Positions 1 through 12,294 of a DNA stretch of 64,000 nt are shown here, piece by piece. The position numbers were made by a program, and so were the translations under genes. Where the stretch lies: contig CM047428.1 in the NCBI GenBank assembly GCA_026168455.1, positions 82,602,594 to 82,666,593 on the forward strand, in the 5' to 3' direction. Within the stretch, counting starts at the first letter, position 1, and each line of letters opens with the position of its first letter. The DNA is from Theocolax elegans (taxonomy: Eukaryota > Arthropoda > Insecta > Hymenoptera > Cerocephalidae). The notes under the pieces are model-generated. The model was not told the DNA's origin. It ran no database searches and saw only the letters and a program-made list of their open reading frames with translations.

Positions 1-577
1 GTATGTATATATGTACATGTATAAATGAGAGCGCGTCAATTATTTGATGTCTACGGGATCGTAAGGCGTTCGATCGTAACCTAACCTACCTGTTAATTTA
101 ACTTGCAATTACGTTGTCCACATCCGCCGAGTACGCCAGATTTCCTGGCTGCTGCCCTTAGACTAGAGTTACTCGAATCGATATGGAATTAGCTTTCCCT
201 CCTATATCTTCGGTTGATCATTACTTCGTTAATGAATTTCGATGAATCAATTATACTATCTATTATTCAACATTAAGTCTACGTGAATTTTATTTTAAAT
301 CAGAGGAGACTCCTCCGAACGCAAACAGCGCTGCTCAAAGAATATCGTCGTTTATACTGTTGTTATGTATGATCATATATTTGTAGTAAATATTATTGTT
401 TAAATTTAATGTTCTAGTAAACCAGTAAATGTACGCTTGCTTATTTTTCTTTGTAGTTTGTATTAATTATATTTTGTGTAACGAATATATATATTAATTT
501 TTTGTGTAAAATGAATAAAACGATAAATATAGCTATGCAGCTTCGTTGCTTGACGAACGGAACTCGCCGGGCTGACA

Positions 578-940
578 ATGCATAGACTAGCGAGGAATCC
601 GAGCCTCTTTCGGCGATTGCTGAGTTCGCGTCTAGATCCTACCGTGGGACCAGAGTTTCGAAGGTGTTCGTCGCGATTTTTGGACATGCGACGTTACCAG
701 TCCGCGGGCGCATTCGGTAGAGTAAAGACGTTTAATTATGATCAATTAAATCAAGTTCAAATTTACACGCTCTCTTCTTATTTTTTATCTGCATCAATCA
801 GTCTCCTTATACCTGTAGCCACTATCCTACCACTCGTCATTTTAAATCTTTGCTTTTATAAGAAAAAGAGGAAAAAACGTAAGGATCCGCAGGGGTTCCC
901 GCGCCTATTCGAAAATTCTTTAACAGCTCGTCTACGCTGA
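578..940 (+). CDS. Doubtful ORF (120 aa) with an Arg-rich, presequence-like N-terminus
   Basis: The frame begins MHRLARNPSLFRRLLSSRLD and continues with RRCSSRFLDMRRYQSAGAFG. It is rich in Arg, Ser and Leu and free of acidic residues at first, as in mitochondrial targeting sequences. A GTAGAGT donor-like site follows that part. The rest is hydrophobic then Lys-rich (YKKKRKKRKD). It could be the first exon of an upstream-region gene, or chance. The GC-richer stretch also has an open frame on the other strand. No family is recognised. Confidence 0.15.
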   Translation: MHRLARNPSLFRRLLSSRLDPTVGPEFRRCSSRFLDMRRYQSAGAFGRVKTFNYDQLNQVQIYTLSSYFLSASISLLIPVATILPLVILNLCFYKKKRKKRKDPQGFPRLFENSLTARLR

Positions 941-2719
941 TCTGGTGGCTCCCTGCCCATCACCAAGGAGGTCGATCGAGGACACACGAGTCCTTCCAAA
1001 AAAATCATTATAGCGAGGGAAAGCTCCGAACGGAGAATCCTTTCTATAACACTGTAAATAGAAATACGTATTTATTAATCATTTTTACGATTGCAATTTT
1101 GCGTAACTATTTTAGCCGAATAGTATATTCGTAATATTTACCACGTGAAGTCGCTTTTTTTTCTCCTTCGAGCGAGAGTATACGTATGAAAGATTCTCAC
1201 GTGACACGAATTTAGACGAACACGCTGGCGTGAAATTCGATTTTTGACGGGGTCAAAGGGTTTAAAGTAAGTTACAGCAATATTTTCAGTTTTATGTGGA
1301 AGTGAATAAAAAACACTTTATATTTATAAAAGATATTTCAAAGTAGATTCTGAGTCATTTCTCATGTGGATTTTAAATTATCATAAATAATGTTATATCT
1401 TGTCGAAGTATTTTTTTAACTATACTTTATTTAAAACTTCTTTTAGAATTTACAAAACGATAAAAATTGTATAATTTTACAACAAAGAAATCATTTTACA
1501 ATACTGAAAATGCGAAATAAATGTATTGATGTACTGTGTGAAAACGGTAAAAGAATATAACCATAAATTCACAGTCACAATAAGAATTTTTGCCGATTCT
1601 ATTGTCTTTTTCAGTTGATTATATATACCCTAAAAAATAACTTGGTATAATTGACAAAATAGTGTTGTAAATTTGGTTCATGGTTTTTTCTACTGTTTTA
1701 TATTTTTTTATTTTAATAGTTTACGAAAACGGAAGGACGCCTAGTGGAGACCTTAAAAAGCTTAAATCTGTTGAAACGGTCGAACACTTTCGAGCAACAA
1801 ACTTTAACTACAAAAATAACTAAACCCGTAGTAGGCATCTTCATTGTTGGTTAATATTTGACACAATATAATGTATTATCTCATATATTTGCCAAATTAT
1901 TGTGAAATTTTTACTAGAAAGATTTTAAATATTTAAAGATACAAACTATATTAGAATTAAAAAATTTTGAATATGCTGTTTTGTAATTTTTGATCTCCTT
2001 TTTTTCTCAAAGTTTCATGCATTTCCAATTTTTGACTCCGTTACTAAAGCGTATTGTAATTTTTAAACATTTTAGTTTCTACGCATAAAAGAATTTAACA
2101 GGAAATAAATACATATATAAATATTATTTGAAATAAAAATTTTACAATTTAAACAAGTTTTTCGTTGGTACGTTTAAACAATAATACACAAAAAATTTGG
2201 TTGAGAAATTAAAATTCCTTGAAAAAATATAGAATAAACAAAAGATATGTAAAATTCCCTTAGACGAAATTAAATTTGGTCGATGCATCTCCATTTGAAT
2301 AATGAAATCTCGTTGAGCGCGCTAAATAATCACACTCGGTTTCGAACGTATCACGTATGCGTCCCAGCATAAAATGAAAAATCGTCGTTTTGATTCACCG
2401 GTGGAATCTGTAGTCGCGATTGAAATTCATGTCGATTCTCCGAGGAGAGGTGGTAGAGAAAGAGAGAAAGAAGAAGAAGAGGAAGTAGCAGGAGAAGGAG
2501 AAGGAAAAAAGTACGCGCGCTCAGACTAGGCAAAAGAGCCATATGCATGTAGTAGTAGTAGTAGTATGCTAGTCGAAGAAGGGATGAATTTTCTCTCTCG
2601 GTCTCTCGACATATTTCTCGAACGCGTTGGTGTCTGTCGCGTGGCGTTTGAAACCTCCGGCGTTCGGTTGACGAGCAAGTTATCCTTCCGGCGTCGTATT
2701 CATATATATTATAAACGTA

Positions 2720-2752
<33 letters not shown>

Positions 2753-2961
2753 TTAGTACATTTTTCGACGTGCGTATTCTCCACAATCGATACCCGGAAC
2801 CATCCAAAGTTTCTCAGTTTTTCTTTTACCCCCTCTTTTTACGGTGCCTTTGTCTATATCTCTGTCTTTCTTCGGGATGCATCTAAATAGAAAAGAGGAT
2901 CGGATAAGCGTACGCGGAAGAGGCTAACGCGTAAAAACCACTGAGATATACGTCTCCCCCT

Positions 2962-2979
2962 TCCCCTCTCCCTCTCTCC

Positions 2980-3046
<67 letters not shown>
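2962..3046. repeat. (TC)n microsatellite
   Basis: About 85 bp of TC with CCC interruptions. A shorter (TC)n tract lies at 2719-2753. Confidence 0.9.
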
Positions 3047-3047
<1 letters not shown>

Positions 3048-3646
3048 CATATATAGAAAATCGGGGCAGTAAAAATTTTACGCTAAGATTTTTTTCTTTT
3101 TAGTCTCCAAACTATTAAACGTGTGACACGATAGTCATTTACTGCCGTTCCCGTAATGTCCTTTAAGAAAAGATTCCGGGTGTGTCTTTTTTTTCTTCCT
3201 CCTCATTTATAGAGCTTGCCGAAGGAGATCTTATCGGTACCATATCTCGTCAAGGGATTTATTTTCCTTGCTCGGTTTTCCTATTTCTCCTTTCTATTAA
3301 GCGGTAAGAGAAGTGAAATATTTCTTTTAATATTCGTAATGACGACTAATTTTTGTTTCGATTGAACACATTCAGCAGTGAATATGTACTCATACTAATT
3401 TGATAACCAAAGGAAAAATGAGTTTAATTTGACCTAACCGTCGTTAAAAATAAGGTAGCGCGTGTCTCAAATAATTCATTAAATTCTTAAAATTACAAAT
3501 TTTAAATTCACATGTAAGAAAAGTAAATGCAGTTGGTACGTAATTATTAATCGAACACGATGTAACTCGTCCCAGTTTAGGTGGTGTCGCGTTTCCAAAT
3601 AAATAAATCTTGAAGGAAAAGTTACATTTTTTACAAGGTCCAAAGC

Positions 3647-3647
<1 letters not shown>

Positions 3648-3678
<31 letters not shown>
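3648..3678. repeat. (GA)n microsatellite
   Basis: About 31 bp of GA repeats, 0.25 kb to the left of the LINE. Confidence 0.9.
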
Positions 3679-3680
<2 letters not shown>

Positions 3681-3928
3681 CGATAAGATGGGTTTGGTAT
3701 ACAAGGGAGATAAAAGGAGGAAAGCCTGGTGAAAAGCGCAGCAGTCACGTATTCAATCTATGTAAGCGGTTTTCCATAGAGCACCGGCACTAGAGCGTCT
3801 TCGAAGTAGAACCTGTCGTACGATGCCTTCGGTAAAAGTTACTCTCCCTCTCTCCCCAATCCCCTCTCACTATTTTCTGCCGGGTCAAAAGGCTCAAAGA
3901 TTGCGTGCACTCTGGATAAAAAAGTGGA

Positions 3929-3950
3929 GAAAGAGAGAGAGAGAGAGAGA
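3929..3950. repeat. (GA)n tract abutting the LINE 3' end
   Basis: About 22 bp of GA directly joined to the TGAT repeats that end the LINE. It probably belongs to the target microsatellite. Confidence 0.9.
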
Positions 3951-6282
3951 TTGATTGATTGATTGATAAAATTTATTTGGCCTTGGGGTTGAGACCCCGT
4001 AGGCACTAAAAATAAAATACAGTCTGATTTTATCCATATATACAATGTAAATAATATGAAGAATATGAAAAGTATAAAAAATGTAAAAAATATAATAATA
4101 CAAAATATAAAAAATATAAAAAACAACAATAAAACGTATAAAATAAAAACAATAATAACAATAATTACAAAATATATACAATAACTTTTGATTGATGATA
4201 AATAAGGCATGCATTGCGCATTCGCTCAGCTGCAATATATACAATAATAAATATTCAGTAACTATAAACAAAATTAAAAATAGATGGTAAACGTACATAA
4301 AAATTATTGCACTTTATGCGTCGAAAATTAGACTATATATGTATATACGCAGAGTTACATTTGACCAGTTTTAATCTAAATCGAAATCGAGGTGAGGGAT
4401 CTGAGGAGGTGCTAAGCCCTCATTTTGCACTCTATTTTCCCAGGCAGTTTTGTCAAGTCCAAACAGATGATTAAATAGTGTATTTTTGAAATGGTTGATG
4501 GATGAGGTGTCAAATGAAAATGCAGGAAGTTCGTTAATGATTTTAGATGCAGTGATGACAAATGACTTATTCATAGCCTCAGTACGAGGGGGAAGATAAT
4601 GCAGCGATTTTGGTGGATGACGAGAAGAGGTGCGAGGGTTATGGTGAAGCGTATTTAATTTTATGAAATGATTAGCCAGGTAAATAGGTGAATTATGAGC
4701 AATGATGCCGTATGCAAGTGAACCAATGAGGTATGAGCGTCTGGACTCAACTGATAACCACCTGAGACTTAACCTATAAGGAGTTACATGTTCTCTCCTT
4801 TCTATGTCCCCCCACACGAATCGGATACAAGCATTCAGTAGCCTTTGAAGCTTCAGATTTCTGGTCTGGTCAACATCATTAAACACCGCACACGCATAGT
4901 CAAGATGCGGAAAAACTAGTGTTTCAACCAGCTTTTTCCTAAGGCCTCGAGATAACGATTTCTTATAATATCGCAATGAATGCAAAACCCCATGTACACG
5001 ACTCGAGATGGTTAGCACCTGTTTTGACCAGTCCAGAGTGGGAGAGATCATGACCCCAAGCGATTTAACCGCACATTCATAATTCAAGAAGTCCGCTCCT
5101 AGTCCTACCTTTGGGGCAGTGTTCAAGTCGATACGCGACAAAAATGCCTGACTACCCAGAATCATAACCTTCGTTTTTTTTACATTTAGTTTTAATCCGT
5201 TCGCGTGAGCCCATAGGGCTACCGCATTGGCATCTTGTGTGATGCGTTGTACCCCTGCTTCCAATTCTGACGGAAAAAAACGAATGGTAGACCTGGGCGT
5301 CATCGGCAAACAGCATACAATCGCTGTATGAAAGAACTTTAGGTAAATCATTAATATAGATGGAAAAGAGTATTGGGCCCAGAACACTGCCCTGAGGCAC
5401 CCCCGCATTTATCTCAAGCCAGTCCGATAACATACCCGTCTCACTCTCCACTGCATGCATACGACCTACTAGATAACGATAGAACCAATTCAATACATTG
5501 TCTGAGCAGCCAATCTCACACAATTTTTGCATAAGCTTGCCATGAGGCACAGTATCAAATGCCTTAGAGAAGTCAAACAGGATGAGAATCGTGATCTTCC
5601 TACCATCAATGGCTCTCCTAACGTCATCTAGGACACCCAGGAGGGCTGTCTGGGTGCTATGCCCCCTGCGAAAACCGGCCTGTCTGTCCACAAGAATATG
5701 ATTTTTCTCCAGATATTCAGACAATTGATTGTGTATAAGTCTTTCCAAGATTTTCGAGAGCTCGCAAAGCTTCGCAATTGGTCTTGTATCAGAGCACGAC
5801 TCTACCCTGCCCGACTTCGCCAGCGGAAACAGTGATACCCTCTTCCAACTCTCCGGAAAATAACCAACTGAGAGCATGCTATTGAAGAGGTCAACAAGTT
5901 GCAGTGTTAATTGAGGCTCTAATAACTTAATCATTTCAACAGATATGCCATCAATTCCCACTGCCCTCGAGGACGCTCCCCGAATTGCACACTGAACTTC
6001 TCTTGCGGTTATGGCAGAGAAATGAAAAGAGGGAGATGACGGTGATGTGGGACATGAATTGCATGTTATATTTGAGAATGAATGTATGGAGAGGGGTTGA
6101 ATATGATTTGAAACTGCGGCGTAGTGATAGTTTAGCTGTTGAGGTGTGAATAATTTGAGTGGTGATGGATTCGACTTAGAGCTGAGGCCCATGTTTTTTA
6201 GGCACTTCCACGACTTCTTCGGGTCTTTCGCGCTACTAAGTTTTTTTGTCAGAAATTGGAACTTACATGAGTTAATAGTATT

Positions 6283-6283
<1 letters not shown>
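3951..6283 (-). mobile_element. 5'-truncated non-LTR retrotransposon (LINE, CR1/Jockey-like) inserted in a GA microsatellite
   Basis: Read on the minus strand the element starts abruptly at the edge of a (GA)n tract (6284). It carries the end of the endonuclease-RT linker, reverse transcriptase and C-terminal domain, then a 0.4-kb AT-rich 3' UTR. It ends with a hairpin of the form GCCT..GGGGT-CTCA-ACCCC..AGGC (minus strand, about 3981-4008) and a tail of four ATCA/TGAT repeats (3952-3967). Another (GA)n tract abuts the 3' end at 3929-3950. The short tandem-repeat tail and the C-terminal domain (an aromatic/aliphatic pattern ending ASKIINELPAF..NHFKNTLFNHLF) resemble CR1/L2/Jockey-group LINEs rather than poly(A)-tailed ones. 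The family name cannot be fixed without a library search. Confidence 0.85.
4371..6283 (-). pseudogene. LINE ORF2 fragment: reverse transcriptase with one frameshift
   Basis: The frame is open from the 5' truncation at 6283 (SNTINSCKFQFLTKKLSS, then the first Met at 6192) to about 5275. It then continues in another frame to a stop at 4371-4373. Reverse transcriptase motifs, counted from that Met, are QAGFRRGHSTQTAL (about 171-184), motif A FDFSKAFDTVPH (206-217), motif B GVPQGSVLGPILF (264-276) and the catalytic LFADDAQVY (294-302). After the break the thumb and C-terminal region follow (ANGLKLNVKKTKVMILGS, RYYKKSLSRGLRKKLVETLV). The break sits in a run of seven A on the plus strand (5274-5280), one more than the frame needs. 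All catalytic residues seen are intact and there are no other stops, so the copy is young. The endonuclease is missing because of 5' truncation. Confidence 0.9.

Positions 6284-6317
<34 letters not shown>
6284..6317. repeat. (GA)n tract abutting the LINE 5' truncation
   Basis: About 34 bp of GA at the 5' break of the LINE. With 3929-3950 it looks like one split microsatellite. Confidence 0.9.
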
Positions 6318-6322
<5 letters not shown>

Positions 6323-6591
6323 CATCAATGCTTCTACCCAAAGATTCTCCTAAAGATGAAATGGTAGAAGAATGCGAAACAAAAAGGAACTGACGGGAGA
6401 GAGAGCTGCGAATAAGTGAACGCGCGCAGGGGTTCTGCTCCCTGCGCGAGATAGAAATATGAAATATTGTTTTACTCCCCATAAAAGCTGATGTCGCTTT
6501 ATGGGAATTGAAATTCCTGAGAGACGACTCCTCGAAGTTGTATGTGTGTGCATCGCGAGGGATCCTTGGCTGCTCTTTCCACATATACACA

Positions 6592-6594
<3 letters not shown>

Positions 6595-6634
<40 letters not shown>
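6595..6634. repeat. (CA)n microsatellite
   Basis: About 20 CA units. Confidence 0.95.
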
Positions 6635-6635
<1 letters not shown>

Positions 6636-9600
6636 GACACCTTAGGGCGCTATGGTTCTTCTCTCTCATCGGTACTCGTGGGTTTAGTTCACGCTTTCGG
6701 AATATTGATAAATTCCAGGACGCCTCGGATCGGCCCTCTGGAACTTGATTACATAGTTCGAGAAATCGTCAGTCGCTTCGCTGCTGCTGCTACTCGATGG
6801 TTATCCGATCGTAAGATTTCATATGTACCTGAGGGGGGGGGGGGAGGAGAAAAAATCCATCCATGACCCGTAACGGAATTCTTTTTACTCTTTTCTTTTC
6901 ATTTTACTCTTCATTTTCTTTGAGATTTTGACACTTCAAAACACGATTCCCCTTTTTCTTCGTCTGTACACAAATATAAAATCCCAAAAAATAATATTTG
7001 ACCGAGTGGGTATGCTTCCTTCTTTTGAAAAAATAATTATTAACTATATTCCTGATAATTTCATGCAAGGTTGACCAAAATTTCTATCCATGAAATCCCG
7101 GTACACCGTTCACGGGAACGACAGTTTTGAGCCTTCTATTAAAGTAGCTTTAAAAAAAACAAATTTAGATTTGCAATTAAGCTCGTCACGATTCGATGTG
7201 ACGTGGTTTATTTTTAAAACCCTCGGTTTTCTAAAAGCTTACAACTCCCCGGTATACGCGAGCATCGGAATATAAACCATGCCATTCGATTTTAGGTATT
7301 CATTTACATTCGATTTGGTCACGAGCAAAGGTGAACAGATCTAGATGTGTACGCGCATTAGGAGAAAAAAAGTAGATAGTCCATGTTTCTTTACTTTTCC
7401 GGAAAGCACGTGAGAGATTACGGGATTAATTTGAATTTGCTACTTTTACAAGACGCAAAACGAAGATTTAATATAAAATAAGAACTATAATACGCTTTTG
7501 AACTTTCGTGGAGTGCATTGATAAAAAGTAGATTAGACGTTATTCGATTACGAAATTGATTATGCAATAGCGTCGTACTGTTTTATGCAAATTTGATATG
7601 ACAGCCATTTAGGAGTGTTGTAGATATACGTGTTTATAGATTATGCAACCGGTACGGATCAAATATTTCGTTGAGAAAAAAAGATATAACTAAAATTTAA
7701 CTGATTGACCACCACCGGTACATTTCAATTAAGCCGTATCATGTTTTTGCTTGTTGATAAATACTGTTAATACCTGTAAATATGATGCAATATGAATAGA
7801 AGATTGCACTCGTACACTTTATATACTATATGAAAGATTTTTACCTAAGTCGATTATTCAAATCCGTTTTAACCAAATATTAAGATTTATACGAAGAAAG
7901 TTTTAAGATAAAAATATTTCATTGGTGCTTTAAGAAACGTTTCTATTATAATAAATAATGTATATGACACATAAAATACAATAATAAAAATTACAATATC
8001 GTTATTATATAATAATCGCATCACCATATATAATCTATGAGTTTTAAAAGTACACAAAAACATAATAAATGTATGTCAGATACAAATTTTTTCTCGGAAA
8101 CTTTTTCACAAATATTGTTATAATAGGGCGTTCTATTGTTTAATATGACAGCCATATATTTAGAAATTATAATAATTTCTAAAAATAACTCACTTCTTAT
8201 TTTTGACAAAATTTTGTTATGATTTTTGGAAAAGTAAATTTTTTTTTCAGAATTCTAATTAATATTGATCTTAAATTTTTGATTTTTTTACGTTTAATTA
8301 GAAAATCTTAATTGTACAATGAGCTGAATGATTTTGAAGATGATTTTTCATCCTCGTAAACGGAAACATGCTTACACAGCTGAAAATATCAAAATTCACG
8401 ATTCTCCTGAGTATTAAATATTTTCGAAAAATGATCACGTAAGGAAGAAAAAAGGTAAATCAGAGAGATGATCCGAAAAAGAGGTGGTGGGAGTTGGATT
8501 GAAAAAAAGGGATAAAATGGGATTGAAAAGGCACGAGCGAAGTAGGAGGAAGAAAATACAGACGAAAAAGCTCGTTGCCACGTGATTCTGCATTATCGAT
8601 CAAGTTCGAAAATCTATGTATAGTGGGGGGTTGCGCGTCGTAACGATCGATAAAATCCACGGGAACCGGAGATCGTCTCTACGGTTGTCCTCAGCTTTCG
8701 TGCCGTCGCTCGCAAAAGTTAACGCATTCACCGAGATTTATAGAGAGCGAACGCGTAAACCTTAGGTTCACTGCGCGAGGTATATGAAGCTGTTGACAAG
8801 TCCTCTTCCCGCGGAGAAACGAAACAAACATTTTTTGTTTAACGATTTCATTCTGAGTGTGCTCGTTCAAAGAACTTAACTATTTTTTTATTGCTTGCTG
8901 ATTATTCTTCAGCTTTTTTTTATTCGTGTGTCTAGTTTAACTTTATATTTTTCGGGTAGATTTTTCTTTTTAATAAACTTTTAACGAACCAAACATCGAT
9001 GTTACATTTTTATTTTCACCAAAAATTTATTTACAATAGTTAATGTGTTTTATAGTAACGATACGACGGATCGTTTGGAAAGACGGCTATAGTTAAATTA
9101 AATTTATAAAATTAAATTTTGAAAATCAAAACGAACTATTGTTTTAAATAGTCAAATTTAAGTTTTTGGTGAGATTTTAATATTAATATTTTTGTGAGAA
9201 ATGTTAATGAAAAATTCGGAGAATTTGTAAATATTTAATTATTTTCAATTCGTAGAAAATGATACAATTGAGAAAATGTATATTTATTTTGACATCATAT
9301 CTTTTCAGCTACCCTGAATTACTTTTGGAAATGTCATTTGGTCCTCTTTATTTTGTTTGAAACTTGGCCAAATCAAGGGTCCTATTCATTACTAATGCGA
9401 ACACAATATCTTTAATAAACCGAAAAAATAGTACACTACTCGAACCAACATTTTTATTTATGTTGGTCACGATAATAGTAGAAAATACCATCGTTATTTT
9501 CTAAATCTTTTATACCTCAGTTCCTCACGTAGCTTTGAATGTAATAAAATAATTTTCTTTAATTACATCTAGCTTAGACCAATTCGAGTTTAGAAGACGT

Positions 9601-10770
9601 TTAAATACAACAAAGTGGGCTTCAGAATATTTCAGGTTTCGATAGTCTTGTACATTTGATTATTTTCGAAACATCCTGTATTTCTGTATTCATGTATGTT
9701 CAGTATGTAGATTTGATTGATAAGTAATCGAAACAATATTTTATATTACACAGAGTTATATATTTATTTTTAAGAAAATCATTTTCTTGACTATTAAAGA
9801 CTTTGCGTTTGATTCTAGATGAAACATGTCATCACTCTGATCAGTAAAAAAAAATCGTAAATTTTAGAAAAAAAATAAATAAAACGTACCAAAAACTCGT
9901 CGTATTATTGTCAATACATTAAAAATAAATGTACTAAAACAAAATATAGAATAGGATGAAAATTCTAGATATTACTATTAATATCTTGAAGCAATATTCT
10001 TGAATTGCTCTTAAAATAAATTTGATCAATCATTTTTCAATCAAATAAAGTTCTCGAAGTATTTTTATTCGCAAGAACTCGGTAACACAATAAAACTTTA
10101 CCCTTTACAGATTGACATGCGGGGGAAAAAACAACAAAGATTGACGAATAAAATATTTAGACAATCGAGGAAATATATATTGGTTTCGTTTCTTTTTTTG
10201 TTATCGAAATGAAAACTATGTTATTCTTTTATTGTAATGTCGAGTAATAGAGAGATGAAACCGTTCTTTTTTTCTGTTCACGGACTAAATATTGAACACT
10301 AACATATCGATGTTGATCAGGAAAAAAATTAACACTTCGACATGTACAATCTTGGCGCCGACCACCCGTAAACAATTTTTCTTGTGTTTTGTAACCGTTA
10401 AAAAGAGAATACTTTCATTTTTTTATGCTCACTTGTCAGAAAAGTGGAATTTCCATATCATCGTAAAAATGGTGTGAATCGTTTTTGTGTTATTTCACGT
10501 AAAATACCAAGAACGCACCTTACGTGCATAAAATGCATTGAACGGATGTGTAATTTCGATCACCGGAATCTATGAAAAAGAAAAACAAAGAAAAAACGTT
10601 TCACGAAACCGGCAAACGATTTTCCGGAAGGTGAAAACTTGAGAACCTGTGAAAAAGGATTAATGAACAGAAAAAGAAAGATTCCAGTGTAAAGAAGGTA
10701 ATTTTCTTGTCGACGGACTTTTCTTTCGGACATTTTCTAAGGTGTCCTCCGACTCGGTACACGATAAAAC

Positions 10771-10771
<1 letters not shown>

Positions 10772-10802
<31 letters not shown>
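10772..10802. repeat. (CA)n microsatellite
   Basis: About 15 CA units. Confidence 0.95.
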
Positions 10803-10805
<3 letters not shown>

Positions 10806-11510
10806 ACACATCTAACGTTTTACAGCCCTGTTTTAGAATCAAGGGCGAAGTAATACGGTGCGGAGAATTGAAAATCGTAAGACTCGAAGGTTTTTACTAC
10901 CTTTTTGAGAAGTTTTTTCTTTCTTTCGGTATGTGACTCGAAAAAGAAGTCGCGCGATAAAATGTTAAAAATCGAGCTTTTTTTTACTCCAAAGTTATTA
11001 CCCTACGGTCTACTCGTCATTATCCTCGTTGCCTGCAGAATTAATATTCGGGATTTTAGATTGGGTTTCAGTACAACTGGACATACTATCTCCACTTGTT
11101 ACTTTCTACGGGTTATCTCGTATGAATTCAATTATGCGACGTCGTTTATCCGAGGTTCGCTAAAATAAATCAAGATAGAGTATTAATCCATCGTAAAGTT
11201 CGCGAAATACGTTATTCCATCTTTTCAAAGCTAATATTACAATTGCATCGTTACTCCATCTATTAATAATCATTTTTTACAATGCGCTTTTGAGATCTCA
11301 AAAGACGCAAATGTTCTACAATGGATAACGAACAACACCGATATTAAATTGAATGGAAATAATTATAGAAGCTTTCAAGTTATCGTAGACTACGTTTCTC
11401 TTATCTTTGAATAATGCTTTTTTACATACCCGCGGTGAAATACTTTTCTTTCTTCATACACCTTTCTTTCCGACAAACCTCTTTCTTATTATTCGCATAG
11501 ATGTTTTTAA

Positions 11511-11544
11511 ACGAACGAACGAACGAACGAACGAACGAACGAAC
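11511..11544. repeat. (ACGA)n tetranucleotide microsatellite
   Basis: About eight perfect ACGA units. Confidence 0.95.
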
Positions 11545-12267
11545 AAGCTTTCATAAAGCTCGAACATTACGCAGCATTAACTTATGAATGAACCTTACTC
11601 AAGCTATATATCTACTATTTTGTTTTTTACTCGCAAAATATTTTTTTTAATTTAAGAAAGTGAAAACCTATCCTTGACTTTTCCATAATATAATATGACA
11701 TGTCGCTCTGTTTGAAATAGTACAATTTTTAAAATTTATATTATATAACTATTCAAATGAAAATAGATCTATGTTTACATATTTTATTAAAAATTCCGTA
11801 AATCAACTCGATATAGTACCATCTCCCCCCCCCTCCTCTGAAAATAGAAAATACAATACGGTCAACTTGATCGTGAAACAAGATGATGTAATAATCGGAA
11901 ATGAAAAATGCATTCACCGATTAAGAGAACGAAAAAGAAGAATAAAATCGGAGCCGTATAAATAAAACTAAAAATAAAACTAAAAAAGAGTTGTAGTGAG
12001 GTTGTTATAGGTGTGCGAACCAATAACAAAAGTTGGCCTCTCAAAAGGGTATAGCCAATGTAATAATGCATAGGTGGAGGTTTTAGAAGGAGGATACGTC
12101 GAGTGTCTGGGCAAAGCAGGACCGGTCGGCGTGTATATCTATCCGGAACCGGAACATATTTATCAATAATCCAAAAGATAATGCACGGGATTCTCGTGTA
12201 TCTCCCCTAGTTTCGCGTGCGCGCGTTCTCGGTTCTATCGATACGAAAACGTATCGGCTCGGCTTTA

Positions 12268-12294
12268 CTCTCTCTCTCTCTCTCTCTCTCTCTC
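12268..12294. repeat. (TC)n microsatellite
   Basis: About 13 TC units. A short CCA-repeat follows at about 12425-12452. Confidence 0.9.

Larger units (their letters stand above)
1..3928. other. AT-rich non-coding stretch (5' intron or intergenic)
   Basis: Apart from the doubtful ORF at 578-940 and the TC/GA microsatellites, I see no supported gene. The 1100-2340 part is strongly AT-rich and featureless. The 2350-2550 open frame on the minus strand is a purine/pyrimidine tract artefact. Confidence 0.5.

Noticed and set aside
2351..2548. Leu-rich minus-strand ORF resembling a membrane segment
   Set aside because: The leucines come from an AGA/AGG purine tract. No splice or promoter context.
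3839..4298. Hydrophobic Ile/Phe-rich minus-strand ORFs
   Set aside because: They lie in the AT-rich 3' UTR of the LINE and the adjacent GA tract.
6249..6866. Overlapping ORFs on both strands (Cys-Val and Thr-His repeats)
   Set aside because: They are translations of the GA and CA microsatellites.
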